From: Bryobacter aggregatus MPL3
GTDB taxonomy: Bacteria; Acidobacteriota; Terriglobia; Bryobacterales; Bryobacteraceae
Assembly: GCF_000702445.1 (NCBI RefSeq)
Contig: NZ_JNIF01000004.1
Location: 1,302,001-1,366,000 of the forward strand
DNA length: 64,000 bases
Direction: 5' to 3'
A program made the position numbers and the translations under genes. Numbering within the stretch: the first letter of the stretch is position 1; each line of letters opens with the position of its first letter. Positions 28,059 to 36,378 of the stretch are shown here, in pieces. The notes under the pieces were generated by a model. It ran no database searches. It was not told the origin of the DNA and was given only the letters and a program-made list of their open reading frames with translations.

Positions 28059-28907
28059 TCAAATCGCCACCTTCGCCGACTCATTAGCCAAGTCTGCAAC
28101 CGGAAGTACTCGGCGGAACGGCCGCAAGCTTTGCACAATACCGAACCAACTCAGAGCTTTTAGGACCAAGTAGGTAATGTCGAGTTCCCACCAACGCTCT
28201 CCTTGGCGGCAGCTTCCAGGAGAGTAATGGTGATTGTTATGCCAACCCTCGCCGAATGTGAGGAGCGCCAGCCAAAAGTTGTTTCGACTTTCATCCGGAG
28301 TATCGAAGCGGCGCATACCCCATAGATGCGCCAGCGAGTTAATGGCGAAAGTGCAATGGTAGAGCACCACGGTCGCAACCACGTACCCCCACACAAATGC
28401 CGGCCAGCCACCGATCAGAGCCACGATCGCACCAAATGTTACTGTCGGAACCCAATGGTGACGGTCAAGCCAAAGGATTTCCGGAAACCGGAGAAATTCA
28501 GATACCAATCGTGGATCGTATTTGTCAAAATCATTCGAAATCACCCAGCCCACATGCGCCCACCAGAAACCGCGACGTGTGGGCGAGTGGACATCCCGCT
28601 CCCGATCCGACTCCCGATGATGCAGGCGATGATGCGCCGCCCACCACAAGACTCCTTTTTGAGCCGAACTCTGCGCGAGGAAGGCCATCACGAATTGCCC
28701 AAAGCGGCCAAGCTTGTAGCTCCGATGTCCGAAGTACCGGTGATAGCCTGCCGTTACTCCAAACATGCGGATTGAGTAGCTTGCCGCGAGCCAAGCCAGG
28801 AGAGACCTTGTGGGCCGGGTCCACCACACGGCAACCACGCCGACATGAAGTAGCAGGAAGAACAGGACCGCCCCGAATTGGTATTTCGGCTTGGGCACGA
28901 AGCTCAC
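28059..28907 (-). CDS. Acyl-CoA/acyl-lipid desaturase (membrane di-iron)
   Basis: 282 residues, GTG start. The three histidine boxes of membrane desaturases are present: HRYFGHRSYK, HRLHHRESD, and HNNHHYSPGS, with hydrophobic helices between (FFLLLHVGVVAVWW at the start). It is of the delta-9 stearoyl-CoA type and would place a double bond that the CFA-like enzymes can then modify, a sensible pathway order. The start codon lies only 7 bases after a near-consensus -10 box, suggesting a leaderless transcript. It heads the leftward operon and diverges from the CarH-like regulator. Confidence 0.92.
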   Translation of the reverse strand: MSFVPKPKYQFGAVLFFLLLHVGVVAVWWTRPTRSLLAWLAASYSIRMFGVTAGYHRYFGHRSYKLGRFGQFVMAFLAQSSAQKGVLWWAAHHRLHHRESDRERDVHSPTRRGFWWAHVGWVISNDFDKYDPRLVSEFLRFPEILWLDRHHWVPTVTFGAIVALIGGWPAFVWGYVVATVVLYHCTFAINSLAHLWGMRRFDTPDESRNNFWLALLTFGEGWHNNHHYSPGSCRQGERWWELDITYLVLKALSWFGIVQSLRPFRRVLPVADLANESAKVAI

Positions 28908-28914
28908 AGCCTAA

Positions 28915-28943
28915 ATATTATCGGAGGCTTGGGATTGTGTCAA
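28915..28943 (-). promoter_or_regulatory. Leftward promoter of the desaturase operon
   Basis: On the minus strand: -35 TTGACA (28943-28938), 17-base spacer, -10 TAATAT (28920-28915). The expected start of transcription falls at or next to the GTG at 28907. Confidence 0.8.
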
Positions 28944-28971
28944 TGATCTGTCCAGGACAAATCATTGACAC
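28937..28971. promoter_or_regulatory. 35-bp palindromic operator shared by the two divergent promoters
   Basis: Two 17-base arms around a central A (28954) with 16 of 17 positions complementary. The outer 11 bases (GTGTCAATGAT and ATCATTGACAC) match perfectly, and the inner TGTCC/GGACA also. Each outer arm contains the -35 hexamer of one promoter, so binding would block both. The adjacent CarH-like MerR protein is the natural candidate to bind it. Confidence 0.85.
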
Positions 28972-28993
28972 TGGAATCGAGTCTCGCTATATT
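28965..28993 (+). promoter_or_regulatory. Rightward promoter of the photoreceptor operon
   Basis: -35 TTGACA (28965-28970), 17-base spacer, -10 TATATT (28988-28993). The ATG of the regulator is 8 bases after the -10 box, again implying little or no leader. Confidence 0.82.
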
Positions 28994-29001
28994 CAAGGCG
29001 G

Positions 29002-29895
29002 ATGAAAACCCGCTACCCAATTCGAGCCGTGGCGAAAATTGCCGGACTTAGCCCGGACACGCTGCGCGCCTGGGAGCGCCGCTATCAAGCAGTCGTACCG
29101 GAGCGCTCCGAAAGGGGACGCCTATACGGCCCAGAGCATATTGAGCGCCTTCTGTTGCTGAATCAGTTGGTGCAAAGGGGGCACGCGATCGGCGGGATTG
29201 CGTCACGGTCCGACGAAGAACTACGAGTTCTTCTGTCTAGGCAGCACAGCCAATCTGTCTCCGTGCCGACACCACCGGCGGACATGCTGGATCCGATGCT
29301 AGCGGCAATCGAGAATTTCGACACCCTTCGTGCGAGTGACGAACTCAGTCGTTTGGCGGCCGCTCTTAGCCCCCGCGATTTGGTCTACCAAGTTGTGGTT
29401 CCACTGATGCGCGAAGTGGGAATCCGGTGGCATAACGGCACTCTCGCCATCGCCCAAGAGCATTTGGTCTCGCAGATGCTGCGGACGCTCCTGGGCAACA
29501 TGATGCGCCTGTTTCGGCCACTGAATCCGGCGATGACGATGGTTCTGTCAACACCCGCCGGTGAATCGCACGAATTCGGCATCCTTGCAGCCGCGATGCT
29601 GGCCTCTTTAGCGGGAGTGGATCCGGTCTACCTGGGCCCGAACCTGCCAGCACGGGAGATTGCGGATGCCGCGCGAAGGACATCAGCAAAGGTGGTTGCG
29701 CTGAGCATTACATTCTGGTCCAAGACGACGCAGGAGGAACTGAATGCCCTCGCGGCAGCGATGCCGGAGGGCGCGGAACTCTGGGTCGGCGGCGAGGGTA
29801 GCGCCGATCTGGATCTTACTCTTCTCGGACACAGTACGATTCGGATAAAGGATCTTCCGGCTCTCGAGACCGAGTGCCGCCGCTGGAGAAACTAA
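29002..29895 (+). CDS. CarH/LitR-type B12-dependent MerR photoreceptor repressor
   Basis: 297 residues. Residues 4-50 are a MerR winged helix (AVAKIAGLSPDTLRAWERRY, RGRLYGPEHI). The linker region is followed by a four-helix bundle and B12-binding domain: W143 and E153-H154 form the Wx9EH light-sensing motif, and E188-S-H190 (ExH) supplies the lower cobalt ligand. In the CarH family, the dark adenosylcobalamin tetramer represses and light breaks it, freeing the operator. The protein is expected to bind the 35-bp palindrome upstream and thereby repress its own operon and the divergent lipid genes. It is followed at 3 bases by the DUF1475 gene. Confidence 0.93.
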   Translation: MKTRYPIRAVAKIAGLSPDTLRAWERRYQAVVPERSERGRLYGPEHIERLLLLNQLVQRGHAIGGIASRSDEELRVLLSRQHSQSVSVPTPPADMLDPMLAAIENFDTLRASDELSRLAAALSPRDLVYQVVVPLMREVGIRWHNGTLAIAQEHLVSQMLRTLLGNMMRLFRPLNPAMTMVLSTPAGESHEFGILAAAMLASLAGVDPVYLGPNLPAREIADAARRTSAKVVALSITFWSKTTQEELNALAAAMPEGAELWVGGEGSADLDLTLLGHSTIRIKDLPALETECRRWRN

Positions 29896-29898
29896 CTT

Positions 29899-30225
29899 AT
29901 GAAGACGGCGCTTAAGGTTCTATTCGCGACGATTTTCCTCTGGATGACAGTGCTCACAATTCGCACGAGTCTGGCGGTTAGTATCTGGAGCGCTTGGGAC
30001 TCCTATGCCGCCAATCCCTGGGCCGTCGCAACGCTCTACGACGCTTATTTCGGCTTCATCACCTTCTGGGTATGGGTGGCTTACAAAGAACGCACCTTCT
30101 GGTCGCGTGCCTTGTGGCTGATCCTGATCCTTTGCTTGGGAAACATCGCGATGTCGCTCTACGTACTCATTCAGCTCTTCCGCCTGAAACCGGATCAATC
30201 CGTCGAGGCTCTACTTCAGCGATGA
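29899..30225 (+). CDS. DUF1475 family small membrane protein
   Basis: 108 residues with three hydrophobic helices and the family phrases NPWAVATLYDAYFGF and WVAYKERTFWSRALWLILIL. Function unknown; the family frequently sits with DUF1295 and CFA-like genes in oxidative-stress operons. Its stop overlaps the DUF1295 start by four bases. Confidence 0.85.
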   Translation: MKTALKVLFATIFLWMTVLTIRTSLAVSIWSAWDSYAANPWAVATLYDAYFGFITFWVWVAYKERTFWSRALWLILILCLGNIAMSLYVLIQLFRLKPDQSVEALLQR

Positions 30226-31025
30226 ATCCAGAACTCACTCTTGTGCTCCTTGGCGCCGCGAGTGTAGCTGTTTTCATGCTGCTGTTGTGGCTGATCCATT
30301 TGCACACCGGCAACGCGGCGATTGTCGACGCTGGTTGGGCGGGAGGACTCGCGCTGCTTGGAGCACTCTACGCGGTATGGGGCGGCGGATATTGGCTCCG
30401 TGCCGCAATGATTGGCTCGATGTCGGTCATCTGGGGACTCCGGCTGGCGATTTACCTTCTCGCCACACGCATTATCGGACATCCGGAGGAGGGACGTTAT
30501 CAGGAACTGCGAAAGCAGTGGAAGACAAATATCCCCTTCAAGTTTCTTTTGTTCTTCGAATTCCAGGCGCTGCTGGGCCTCGTGCTTGCAACACCATTTC
30601 TTCTGGCCGCGCGTAACCCCGACCCTAGAATTTCCTGGCTCGAGTGGACCGCCGTCGGTCTCTGGATTCTGGCGATGGCTGGCGAGACCGCTGCCGATGC
30701 GCAACTCAGCAAATTCAAATCCGACCGATCCAATCAAGGCCACACCTGCCAAACGGGATTGTGGCGCTACTCGCGCCACCCGAACTATTTCTTTGAATGG
30801 CTGATCTGGGTGGCCTTCGCCATGTTTGCCCTCGGTTCCCCCGGAGGGCTCTGGGGACTACTCGCCCCTACGCTCATTTTATACTTCGTGCTCCGAGTCA
30901 CCGGGATCCCGGCGACAGAAGCCCAGGCCATCCGCACACGAGGCGAAGAATACCGCCGCTACCAACAAACCACCAGCGCCTTTGTCCCCTGGTTCCCGAA
31001 GGCAATTCTTCAGGAGAAGGCATAA
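30222..31025 (+). CDS. DUF1295 (steroid 5-alpha-reductase-like) membrane protein
   Basis: 267 residues from the ATG at 30222 (ATGA overlap with DUF1475). Multiple hydrophobic helices, plus the family signature near the C-terminus: [19 protein letters not shown] and [19 protein letters not shown]. The group is related to steroid reductases and isoprenylcysteine methyltransferases and probably acts on a lipid, perhaps reducing an unsaturated chain with NAD(P)H; this is inferred from fold only. It is part of the photoreceptor operon and shares one base (TAATG) with the next gene. Confidence 0.9.
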   Translation: MNPELTLVLLGAASVAVFMLLLWLIHLHTGNAAIVDAGWAGGLALLGALYAVWGGGYWLRAAMIGSMSVIWGLRLAIYLLATRIIGHPEEGRYQELRKQWKTNIPFKFLLFFEFQALLGLVLATPFLLAARNPDPRISWLEWTAVGLWILAMAGETAADAQLSKFKSDRSNQGHTCQTGLWRYSRHPNYFFEWLIWVAFAMFALGSPGGLWGLLAPTLILYFVLRVTGIPATEAQAIRTRGEEYRRYQQTTSAFVPWFPKAILQEKA

Positions 31026-32113
31026 TGGAAAGCTCCACACTCACGGCCGAACAAAGCCATCAGCAACCGAAGGCAGCCTGGTACGAAGCGCTGATCGAGC
31101 GCGATCTTGTGCCGGATTGGGCTTTACGAGCCGGAATCCGGCGTCTTATTGGACAGCGCCTTCGCTACGAAGACAAGGGCGATCCGGAAAAGCAGCTTGC
31201 TCACCTGACAAGTTATGTCCAGCAACTGAAAGCGAGTCCGATCGCCATCGATACGCGTAAGGCCAATCAGCAACACTACGAGGTTCCAGCAGAGTTTTTT
31301 GCCTCCGTTCTGGGCAGTCATCGTAAATACAGTTGCTGCTACTGGCAGGAGGGCGATTCGCTCAATACAGCGGAGCGCCGCATGCTCGACCTCTCTGCAG
31401 AGCGCGCCCAGATCGAAGACGGACATTCCATCCTCGATCTCGGGTGCGGATGGGGCGCCTTCTCGCTCTATGCTGCCGCGCGCTTCCCAAACAGTACCGT
31501 GGTGGGTGTATCGAACTCACACTCCCAACGCCAGTACATCGAGAACCAGGCTCTCAAACGTGGCCTGACCAACCTCCGCATCGTCACAGCCGACATCAAC
31601 GATTTCCAAGCGGGGCAGTGTTTCGATCGAATTGTGTCTGTCGAGATGCTGGAGCACGTACGGAACTACGAGAGCCTCCTTCAAAAAGTTGCTTCGTGGA
31701 TGAATCCCGAGGGCTTATTGTTCGTTCACATATTCACCCATCGTCGATTCGCCTACCCCTTTGAGATCCGGGATTCGAGCGATTGGATGGCTCAGCATTT
31801 TTTCACGGGCGGCCAGATGCCCAGCGACGACCTGCTGCTATATTTCCAGAACGACGTCAAGATCCGCAATCACTGGGTGGTGAACGGCCAACACTACCGG
31901 AAGACGGCCGAAGCGTGGCTCCTCAACATGGATCAGCATCGAGATCCGTTGCTGAAATTGTTCATTGGCATTTATGGCCAGAACGAGGCGTTGAAGTGGT
32001 TCGTCCGTTGGCGTATTTTTTTTATGGCCTGCGCCGAACTGTGGGGCAGTCGCCGCGGCGCGGAGTGGCTCGTGTCGCACTACCTGTTCGAGAAAGCACA
32101 GGCGCCGGCCTGA
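31025..32113 (+). CDS. CFA-synthase-like SAM methyltransferase (second copy)
   Basis: 362 residues from the ATG at 31025, which shares an A with the stop of the preceding gene. Motifs: [17 protein letters not shown] (HYD-like site reading HYE), YSCCYW, the SAM-binding [16 protein letters not shown], and [16 protein letters not shown]. It lacks the N-terminal domain of the copy at 24718-26022 and its active site differs (HYE rather than HYD), so the two probably do not do the same reaction. The combination of desaturase, two CFA-type enzymes and a DUF1295 reductase suggests a branched or cyclic fatty-acid pathway for membrane protection. Confidence 0.88.
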   Translation: MESSTLTAEQSHQQPKAAWYEALIERDLVPDWALRAGIRRLIGQRLRYEDKGDPEKQLAHLTSYVQQLKASPIAIDTRKANQQHYEVPAEFFASVLGSHRKYSCCYWQEGDSLNTAERRMLDLSAERAQIEDGHSILDLGCGWGAFSLYAAARFPNSTVVGVSNSHSQRQYIENQALKRGLTNLRIVTADINDFQAGQCFDRIVSVEMLEHVRNYESLLQKVASWMNPEGLLFVHIFTHRRFAYPFEIRDSSDWMAQHFFTGGQMPSDDLLLYFQNDVKIRNHWVVNGQHYRKTAEAWLLNMDQHRDPLLKLFIGIYGQNEALKWFVRWRIFFMACAELWGSRRGAEWLVSHYLFEKAQAPA

Positions 32114-32130
32114 TCCGGCGCACGAGGCAA

Positions 32131-32946
32131 ATGGGAAAGACATTAGACATCCTGATCCTCGGTTGCGGCTATACAGGCCAGCGCGTGGCGAGGCGCTTTC
32201 TGGCGATGGGAGCCCGCGTGACTGCGACCACTCGCGATCCCCAGCGACTCGCCGGTCTGGGCGTTGAGGTGATCGGTACAGGAGACCTGGTCAAGCACGT
32301 TCGTAAAGGGATGCTGGTTCTTCATTCCATCCCGCCCGGCGGCCCGCGAGAACTGCTCGATCCGCTGCGGAGTCAGGCGCGACGGCTGGTATACCTTTCC
32401 TCAACCACAGTCTATGGAGCGGCCAGTATCGTCAACGAGAGCACGCCGGTACACGAGAACTCGGAACGGGCGAGAGCACGCCTGGAAGCAGAACGGGCTA
32501 TCGCGGAAGGACCTTGGTCGGCGCTGATTCTACGCCCCGCCGCGATCTATGGACCAGGACGTGGGGTGCAGGAGTCGATCCGGCGCGGCATGCACAGTCT
32601 CAGCGAAAAGTTTGTGAGCCGGATCCATGTGGATGATCTTGCGGCTCATGTGGAGGCTGCGCTGCTTTCCACCATCAGCGGAGCCTATCCCGTCGCCGAC
32701 GAAGAGCCCTCTAGCTCGCGCGACATAGCGGAGTTTTGCGCGTCACTGCTGAATGTTCCAGTTACAAACATTGGTCAAAAGCAAGCCGACCCGGCGCTGC
32801 GATTTGCACACAACCGTCGCGTCGACGGCTCCGCGATTCGACGGGCTCTTGGAATCACACTCACTTACCCTTCTTACCGTGTCGGCATAGCTGCGGCTCT
32901 CTCCGCCGAGACCGCACTGGTTGGCTCCAGATATCAATCATCATGA
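32131..32946 (+). CDS. NAD-dependent epimerase/dehydratase-like protein
   Basis: 271 residues from the ATG at 32131. A Rossmann fold begins LILGCGYTGQRVARRFLAMGARVTATTRDP. LVYLSSTTVYG follows, then LRPAAIYGPGRG. The usual Tyr-x3-Lys of SDR enzymes is degenerate, as in the YeeZ/SDR-atypical group, so enzymatic activity is uncertain. Located in the photoreceptor operon; its stop overlaps the SRPBCC start by four bases. Confidence 0.82.
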   Translation: MGKTLDILILGCGYTGQRVARRFLAMGARVTATTRDPQRLAGLGVEVIGTGDLVKHVRKGMLVLHSIPPGGPRELLDPLRSQARRLVYLSSTTVYGAASIVNESTPVHENSERARARLEAERAIAEGPWSALILRPAAIYGPGRGVQESIRRGMHSLSEKFVSRIHVDDLAAHVEAALLSTISGAYPVADEEPSSSRDIAEFCASLLNVPVTNIGQKQADPALRFAHNRRVDGSAIRRALGITLTYPSYRVGIAAALSAETALVGSRYQSS

Positions 32947-33455
32947 GTGTCAAGTTTCACACTTTACGAAGAGAGCAGTGGATCCCGAGAGCCATTGAAG
33001 AGGTGTTCAACTTTTTCTCCGACGCCCGCAATCTGGAGGAGATCACTCCGCCTTGGCTGCACTTCCGCATTCTCGCAATGGATCCCGGCTTCATTTCGGA
33101 AGGTACGAAGGTTTATTACCGTCTGCGATTGCATGGCATACCGATTCACTGGACGACCGAGATCCGCCAGTGGGACGCGCCTCATAGATTCGTCGACGTG
33201 CAGAGATCGGGGCCATTCCGCCTGTGGCACCACACGCACTGCTTTGAGGCGCACAAGGGCCGGACCAGGATGATCGATATCGTTCGCTACAGGCTGCCTT
33301 TGGGCATCCTGGGTCGAATGGTGCATGCGTTAAAGGTACGCGGCGACCTGCGGCGCATCTTCGACTACCGGCGCCAACATATCCATGAGTTGTTCAAGGA
33401 ACAGCGTGGGCGCATCGGGCCCGGCGATTTGAGGATTACAGCTTGGAACCTTTGA
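32943..33455 (+). CDS. SRPBCC-fold ligand-binding protein
   Basis: 170 residues from the ATG at 32943. The START/SRPBCC helix-grip pattern is visible: WIPRAIEEVFNFFSDARNLEEITPPWLHF, then GTKVYYRLRLHGIPIHWTTEI, WDAPHRFVDVQRSGPFRLWHHTHCFE and a C-terminal long helix. This is the group long mislabelled cell-division inhibitor and often paired with SDR proteins. It likely binds a hydrophobic molecule; identity unknown. It overlaps the next gene by 13 bases. Confidence 0.85.
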   Translation: MSVKFHTLRREQWIPRAIEEVFNFFSDARNLEEITPPWLHFRILAMDPGFISEGTKVYYRLRLHGIPIHWTTEIRQWDAPHRFVDVQRSGPFRLWHHTHCFEAHKGRTRMIDIVRYRLPLGILGRMVHALKVRGDLRRIFDYRRQHIHELFKEQRGRIGPGDLRITAWNL

Positions 33456-34804
33456 TTCTCATTGCCGGAGCTACTGGTTATGTGGGTGGAGAGTTACTGA
33501 AAGCTCTTCTGGCCGCAGCATACACCGTACGCTGCATGGCACGGCGGCCAGAAGTTCTGAGATCCGAAGGGCTCTCCGGTGTTGAGATCGTTGCGGGCGA
33601 TGCTCTCGATGCCGTATCCGTGCGCAGCGCAATGACGGGAGTCGACACCGCCTACTATCTGGTGCACTCGATGGGCTCGGCTGAATCCTTTGAGGAGCAG
33701 GATCGCGCAGCCGCACAACACTTCGCCGCCGCTGCCCGGGAGGCAGGAGTCCATCGGATCATCTACCTCGGCGGGCTCGGGCACAATGGAGAAAAGCTCT
33801 CCGCGCATCTGCGCAGCCGCCATGAAGTGGGCGAGATTCTCCGATCGACGGGCGTGCCGGTCATTGAGTTCCGAGCCTCGGTGGTGATCGGGTCCGGCAG
33901 TCTCTCTTTTGAGATGATTCGGGCGCTGGTGGAGCGGCTTCCGGTCATGATTGCGCCACGCTGGGTTTCGGTCGCCACACAACCCATCGCGATTGCCGAT
34001 CTCCTTTCCTACCTGCTCGCATCCTTGGAACTGCCACTCAGCGGCAACAATACCTTCGAGATCGGTGGTGCGGATCAAGTGTCCTACCGTGACTTGATGA
34101 AGGAGTATGCAAGGCAACGGGGCCTAAAACGTCTCTTGATCTCAGTCCCATTGCTGACACCGCGTTTGTCTAGCCTTTGGCTCGGTCTGTTCACTCCTCT
34201 CTATGTGCGCGTAGGCCGCAAATTGATCGATAGTATCTGCCATGCCACGATTGTGGAAGACCAAACGGCTCTCCTACAGTTTCAGATTCGGCCTTGCGGA
34301 TATCGTGAAGCGATCTCGGCAGCCATCAACACGGATGAGCGGCATCTGCTGACCGATTCTCGGACGATCCATGTGAGTGCTTCTCCGCAGGATGCTTTCA
34401 TTCCAATCCGACGAATCGGCGGCACGAATGGCTGGTACCACGCGAACTGGCTATGGCAGCTTCGCGGGTTGATGGATCGGCTCGTCGGCGGCGTCGGATT
34501 TCGCTGCGGTCGCCGGGATCCGGATACTCTTCGCGTTGGCGACCCCCTCGACTTCTGGCGCGTGGAAGCGATGGAGCCCGATCACCGTCTACGTCTATCG
34601 GCGGAGATGAAGCTTCCAGGTCACGCCTGGCTGGAGTTCGAGGTGACGCCCGATGCCACCGGTTCCACCATCCGGCAAACAGCAACGTTCGATGCCAAAG
34701 GGCTACTGGGACGCGCATACTGGTACGTCGTCTTTCCGCTACATCAGTTCGTTTTCGGCCGAATGCTTCAAGCCATTGCGGCCAAAGTCCAAGGCAGCGG
34801 CTGA
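33443..34804 (+). CDS. NAD(P)-binding SDR protein with DUF2867-type C-terminus
   Basis: 453 residues, TTG start with GAGG eight bases upstream. The first ~280 residues are a Rossmann NAD(P)-binding domain (LILIAGATGYVGGELLKALL; DTAYYLVHSMGSAE; RIIYLGGLG). The remainder matches DUF2867, which itself has an SRPBCC-like fold (NGWYHANWLWQLRGLMDRLVGG, GDPLDFWRVEAME). Fusion of these two modules is the normal architecture of the family. Role unknown; the photoreceptor operon has two such NAD(P)/SRPBCC sets in tandem. Confidence 0.85.
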   Translation: MEPLILIAGATGYVGGELLKALLAAAYTVRCMARRPEVLRSEGLSGVEIVAGDALDAVSVRSAMTGVDTAYYLVHSMGSAESFEEQDRAAAQHFAAAAREAGVHRIIYLGGLGHNGEKLSAHLRSRHEVGEILRSTGVPVIEFRASVVIGSGSLSFEMIRALVERLPVMIAPRWVSVATQPIAIADLLSYLLASLELPLSGNNTFEIGGADQVSYRDLMKEYARQRGLKRLLISVPLLTPRLSSLWLGLFTPLYVRVGRKLIDSICHATIVEDQTALLQFQIRPCGYREAISAAINTDERHLLTDSRTIHVSASPQDAFIPIRRIGGTNGWYHANWLWQLRGLMDRLVGGVGFRCGRRDPDTLRVGDPLDFWRVEAMEPDHRLRLSAEMKLPGHAWLEFEVTPDATGSTIRQTATFDAKGLLGRAYWYVVFPLHQFVFGRMLQAIAAKVQGSG

Positions 34805-34808
34805 GCGC

Positions 34809-35252
34809 ATGCCCACTTTTCTCAGAAGCATCGTTGTCGAAGCGCCGGTGGAAACTGTATTCGCCTTCCATGAACGGGAAGACGCCTTGCGACTCTTGCG
34901 TCCGCGCTTTCTCCCGTTGCGTCTGCTCCGAAAGACCGGCAGCATCGAACCTGGTTCGAGAGTGGAGCTTAAGATTGGACCGTTTCTGTGGACCGCTCTC
35001 CACACGGCTTATGAGAAGAACCGCCTGTTTACCGACGAACAAGTGCAAGGACCGTTTGCGAAATGGGTTCACCGGCACGAATTTGAATCGGTGGGCCGAG
35101 TGACGCGCCTAACTGATCGCGTTGAGTATCGACTGCCTGGAGGCCCATGGATGAACCACCTGTTTGGATGGGCCGTGCAATTCGGCCTCCATCAGATGTT
35201 TCGCCAACGCCATCAGATCACCAGGCATTATTGTGAGAAAGGAGCCAAATGA
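34809..35252 (+). CDS. SRPBCC-family protein (second copy)
   Basis: 147 residues from the ATG at 34809. The same helix-grip features appear as in the copy at 32943 (APVETVFAFHEREDALRLLRP, IEPGSRVELKIGPFLWTALHTAY, QGPFAKWVHRHEFE, LTDRVEYRLPGGPWMNHLFG), though sequence similarity is low. Probably binds a lipid-like ligand. Its stop overlaps the peroxiredoxin start (ATGA). Confidence 0.8.
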   Translation: MPTFLRSIVVEAPVETVFAFHEREDALRLLRPRFLPLRLLRKTGSIEPGSRVELKIGPFLWTALHTAYEKNRLFTDEQVQGPFAKWVHRHEFESVGRVTRLTDRVEYRLPGGPWMNHLFGWAVQFGLHQMFRQRHQITRHYCEKGAK

Positions 35253-35770
35253 AAACTTCCGTGGTGAGCGTCTTAGTTCTGGCCATGAGCTTATTTGCCG
35301 TGGATGCGGTACCGCAACCGCAAGCCGGTCAACTCGCCCCTGATTTCACTCTGCCCTCCCAGGATGGCACTAAGGTTAGCCTGCATGACTTCAGAGGAAA
35401 GTGGGTAATCCTATACTTTTATCCCAAGGACGGGACAACTGGCTGTACGATCGAAGCGCACAATTTCCAGCGTGATCTTGCCAAATACGAACAGTATGGC
35501 GCGGTGATTCTAGGGGTGAGTGTGGATTCCACAAGCAGCCATCAGGAGTTCTGTACGAAGCAGGGCCTCAGGTTCAAACTATTGGCCGACACCGAAAAAT
35601 CAGTCTCGCGGCAGTATGGGTCGCTAACAAATCTACTCGGATACAGGATATCGTCCCGCAACACGTTTCTTGTAAATCCGGAAGGCCGTATCGCCAAGGT
35701 GTGGACCGGGGTTGATCCTGGCCAGCATAGCGTGGAAGTCCTAGCGACACTGGCGAAAATGGCTCGCTAA
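35249..35770 (+). CDS. Exported peroxiredoxin (AhpC/TSA, BCP-like)
   Basis: 173 residues. A signal peptide (VVSVLVLAMSLFAVDAVPQP) precedes the thioredoxin-fold core, LAPDFTLPSQDGTKVSLHDFRGKWVILYFYPKDGTTGC with the peroxidatic Cys in TTGCTIEAHNF, and a later GVSVDSTSSHQEFCTKQ carrying a possible resolving Cys. It would reduce lipid or hydrogen peroxides in the periplasm. As last gene of the photoreceptor operon it fits a role in protecting membrane lipids from light-generated oxidants. Confidence 0.9.
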   Translation: MKTSVVSVLVLAMSLFAVDAVPQPQAGQLAPDFTLPSQDGTKVSLHDFRGKWVILYFYPKDGTTGCTIEAHNFQRDLAKYEQYGAVILGVSVDSTSSHQEFCTKQGLRFKLLADTEKSVSRQYGSLTNLLGYRISSRNTFLVNPEGRIAKVWTGVDPGQHSVEVLATLAKMAR

Positions 35771-35794
35771 TTTTGCCGGATTGCTCGCGTACCT

Positions 35795-36075
35795 TGCGCC
35801 AAAACAACTTTCATCCTGGAACTCCTGCGGCACGGTGCAGCAGCAATGCCTCTTCGAGGACCGGGCTGACACCGCCTGCTTCGTGCAGACCTCGACTATT
35901 TTCTTCTGCACGGAGCGGAGGCATACGGAGTAGCGATAGCGCCGGGCCTTGCTCGATGAATAACTCGGCGACATGGCAACCCACCACACCGGCATTACAA
36001 AATGTCGCGGAGCAGCGCCTTCAGCTACAGAACCTGTTGCCGTGAGGGTTTCGCATCTTGTCCTTGAGCGTCTGT
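35795..36075 (-). pseudogene. Decayed serine-recombinase C-terminal remnant
   Basis: On the minus strand, pieces in two frames resemble the zinc-ribbon part of large serine recombinases: LKALLRDI, then in the next frame AMSPSYSSSKARRYRYSVCLR and QKK..VC TK-x-VSA, matching the usual M(S/T)PSYS-KKGRRYRYYVC pattern. There is a stop between the two pieces and no intact gene. It lies between the peroxiredoxin operon and the tRNA fragment, so it may be the scar of an earlier integration. Recognition is by motif only. Confidence 0.45.
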
Positions 36076-36227
36076 TGGACAAGTTGGAAGGTTTCCTCGG
36101 CGTGTTAAGAAGAAGGGGAGACAATCGGAAGGGCAGACCTGAGGAAAACAACTTTACCGTCAACGAACTGTGGGGAAAAACTGCTGAGGAACTACTTGGG
36201 GTGGAAAAGTGAGGAAAAAAATGAAAT

Positions 36228-36272
36228 TGGCTCCCCGGGTAGGATTCGAACCTACAACCCTTCGGTTAACAG
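36228..36272 (-). other. 3' fragment of tRNA-Asn (GTT), probable attachment site
   Basis: Read on the minus strand it gives CTGTTAACC (anticodon loop with GTT), the T arm GTAGGTTCGAATCCTAC, the acceptor 3' strand CCGGGGAG and an encoded CCA. The 5' half (acceptor 5' strand and D arm) is missing: the sequence further right does not match. This is the classic footprint left when an element integrates in a tRNA gene. By orientation the island should lie to the right and the intact tRNA at its far end, outside the window. Confidence 0.85.
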
Positions 36273-36378
36273 CAGAGGGGGCTGAGCTTTCAGGATTGCT
36301 CAGGATTTCGCTTTCTTTAGCTTTTTCATGCACTTGCGGGACATCCCAGTAACAGTTGGGCGGGAGTCGATTGCAGGA

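Noticed and set aside
36228-36272. Complete tRNA-Asn gene
   Set aside because: Only the anticodon-to-CCA half is present; the D arm and 5' acceptor strand are missing, so it is a fragment.
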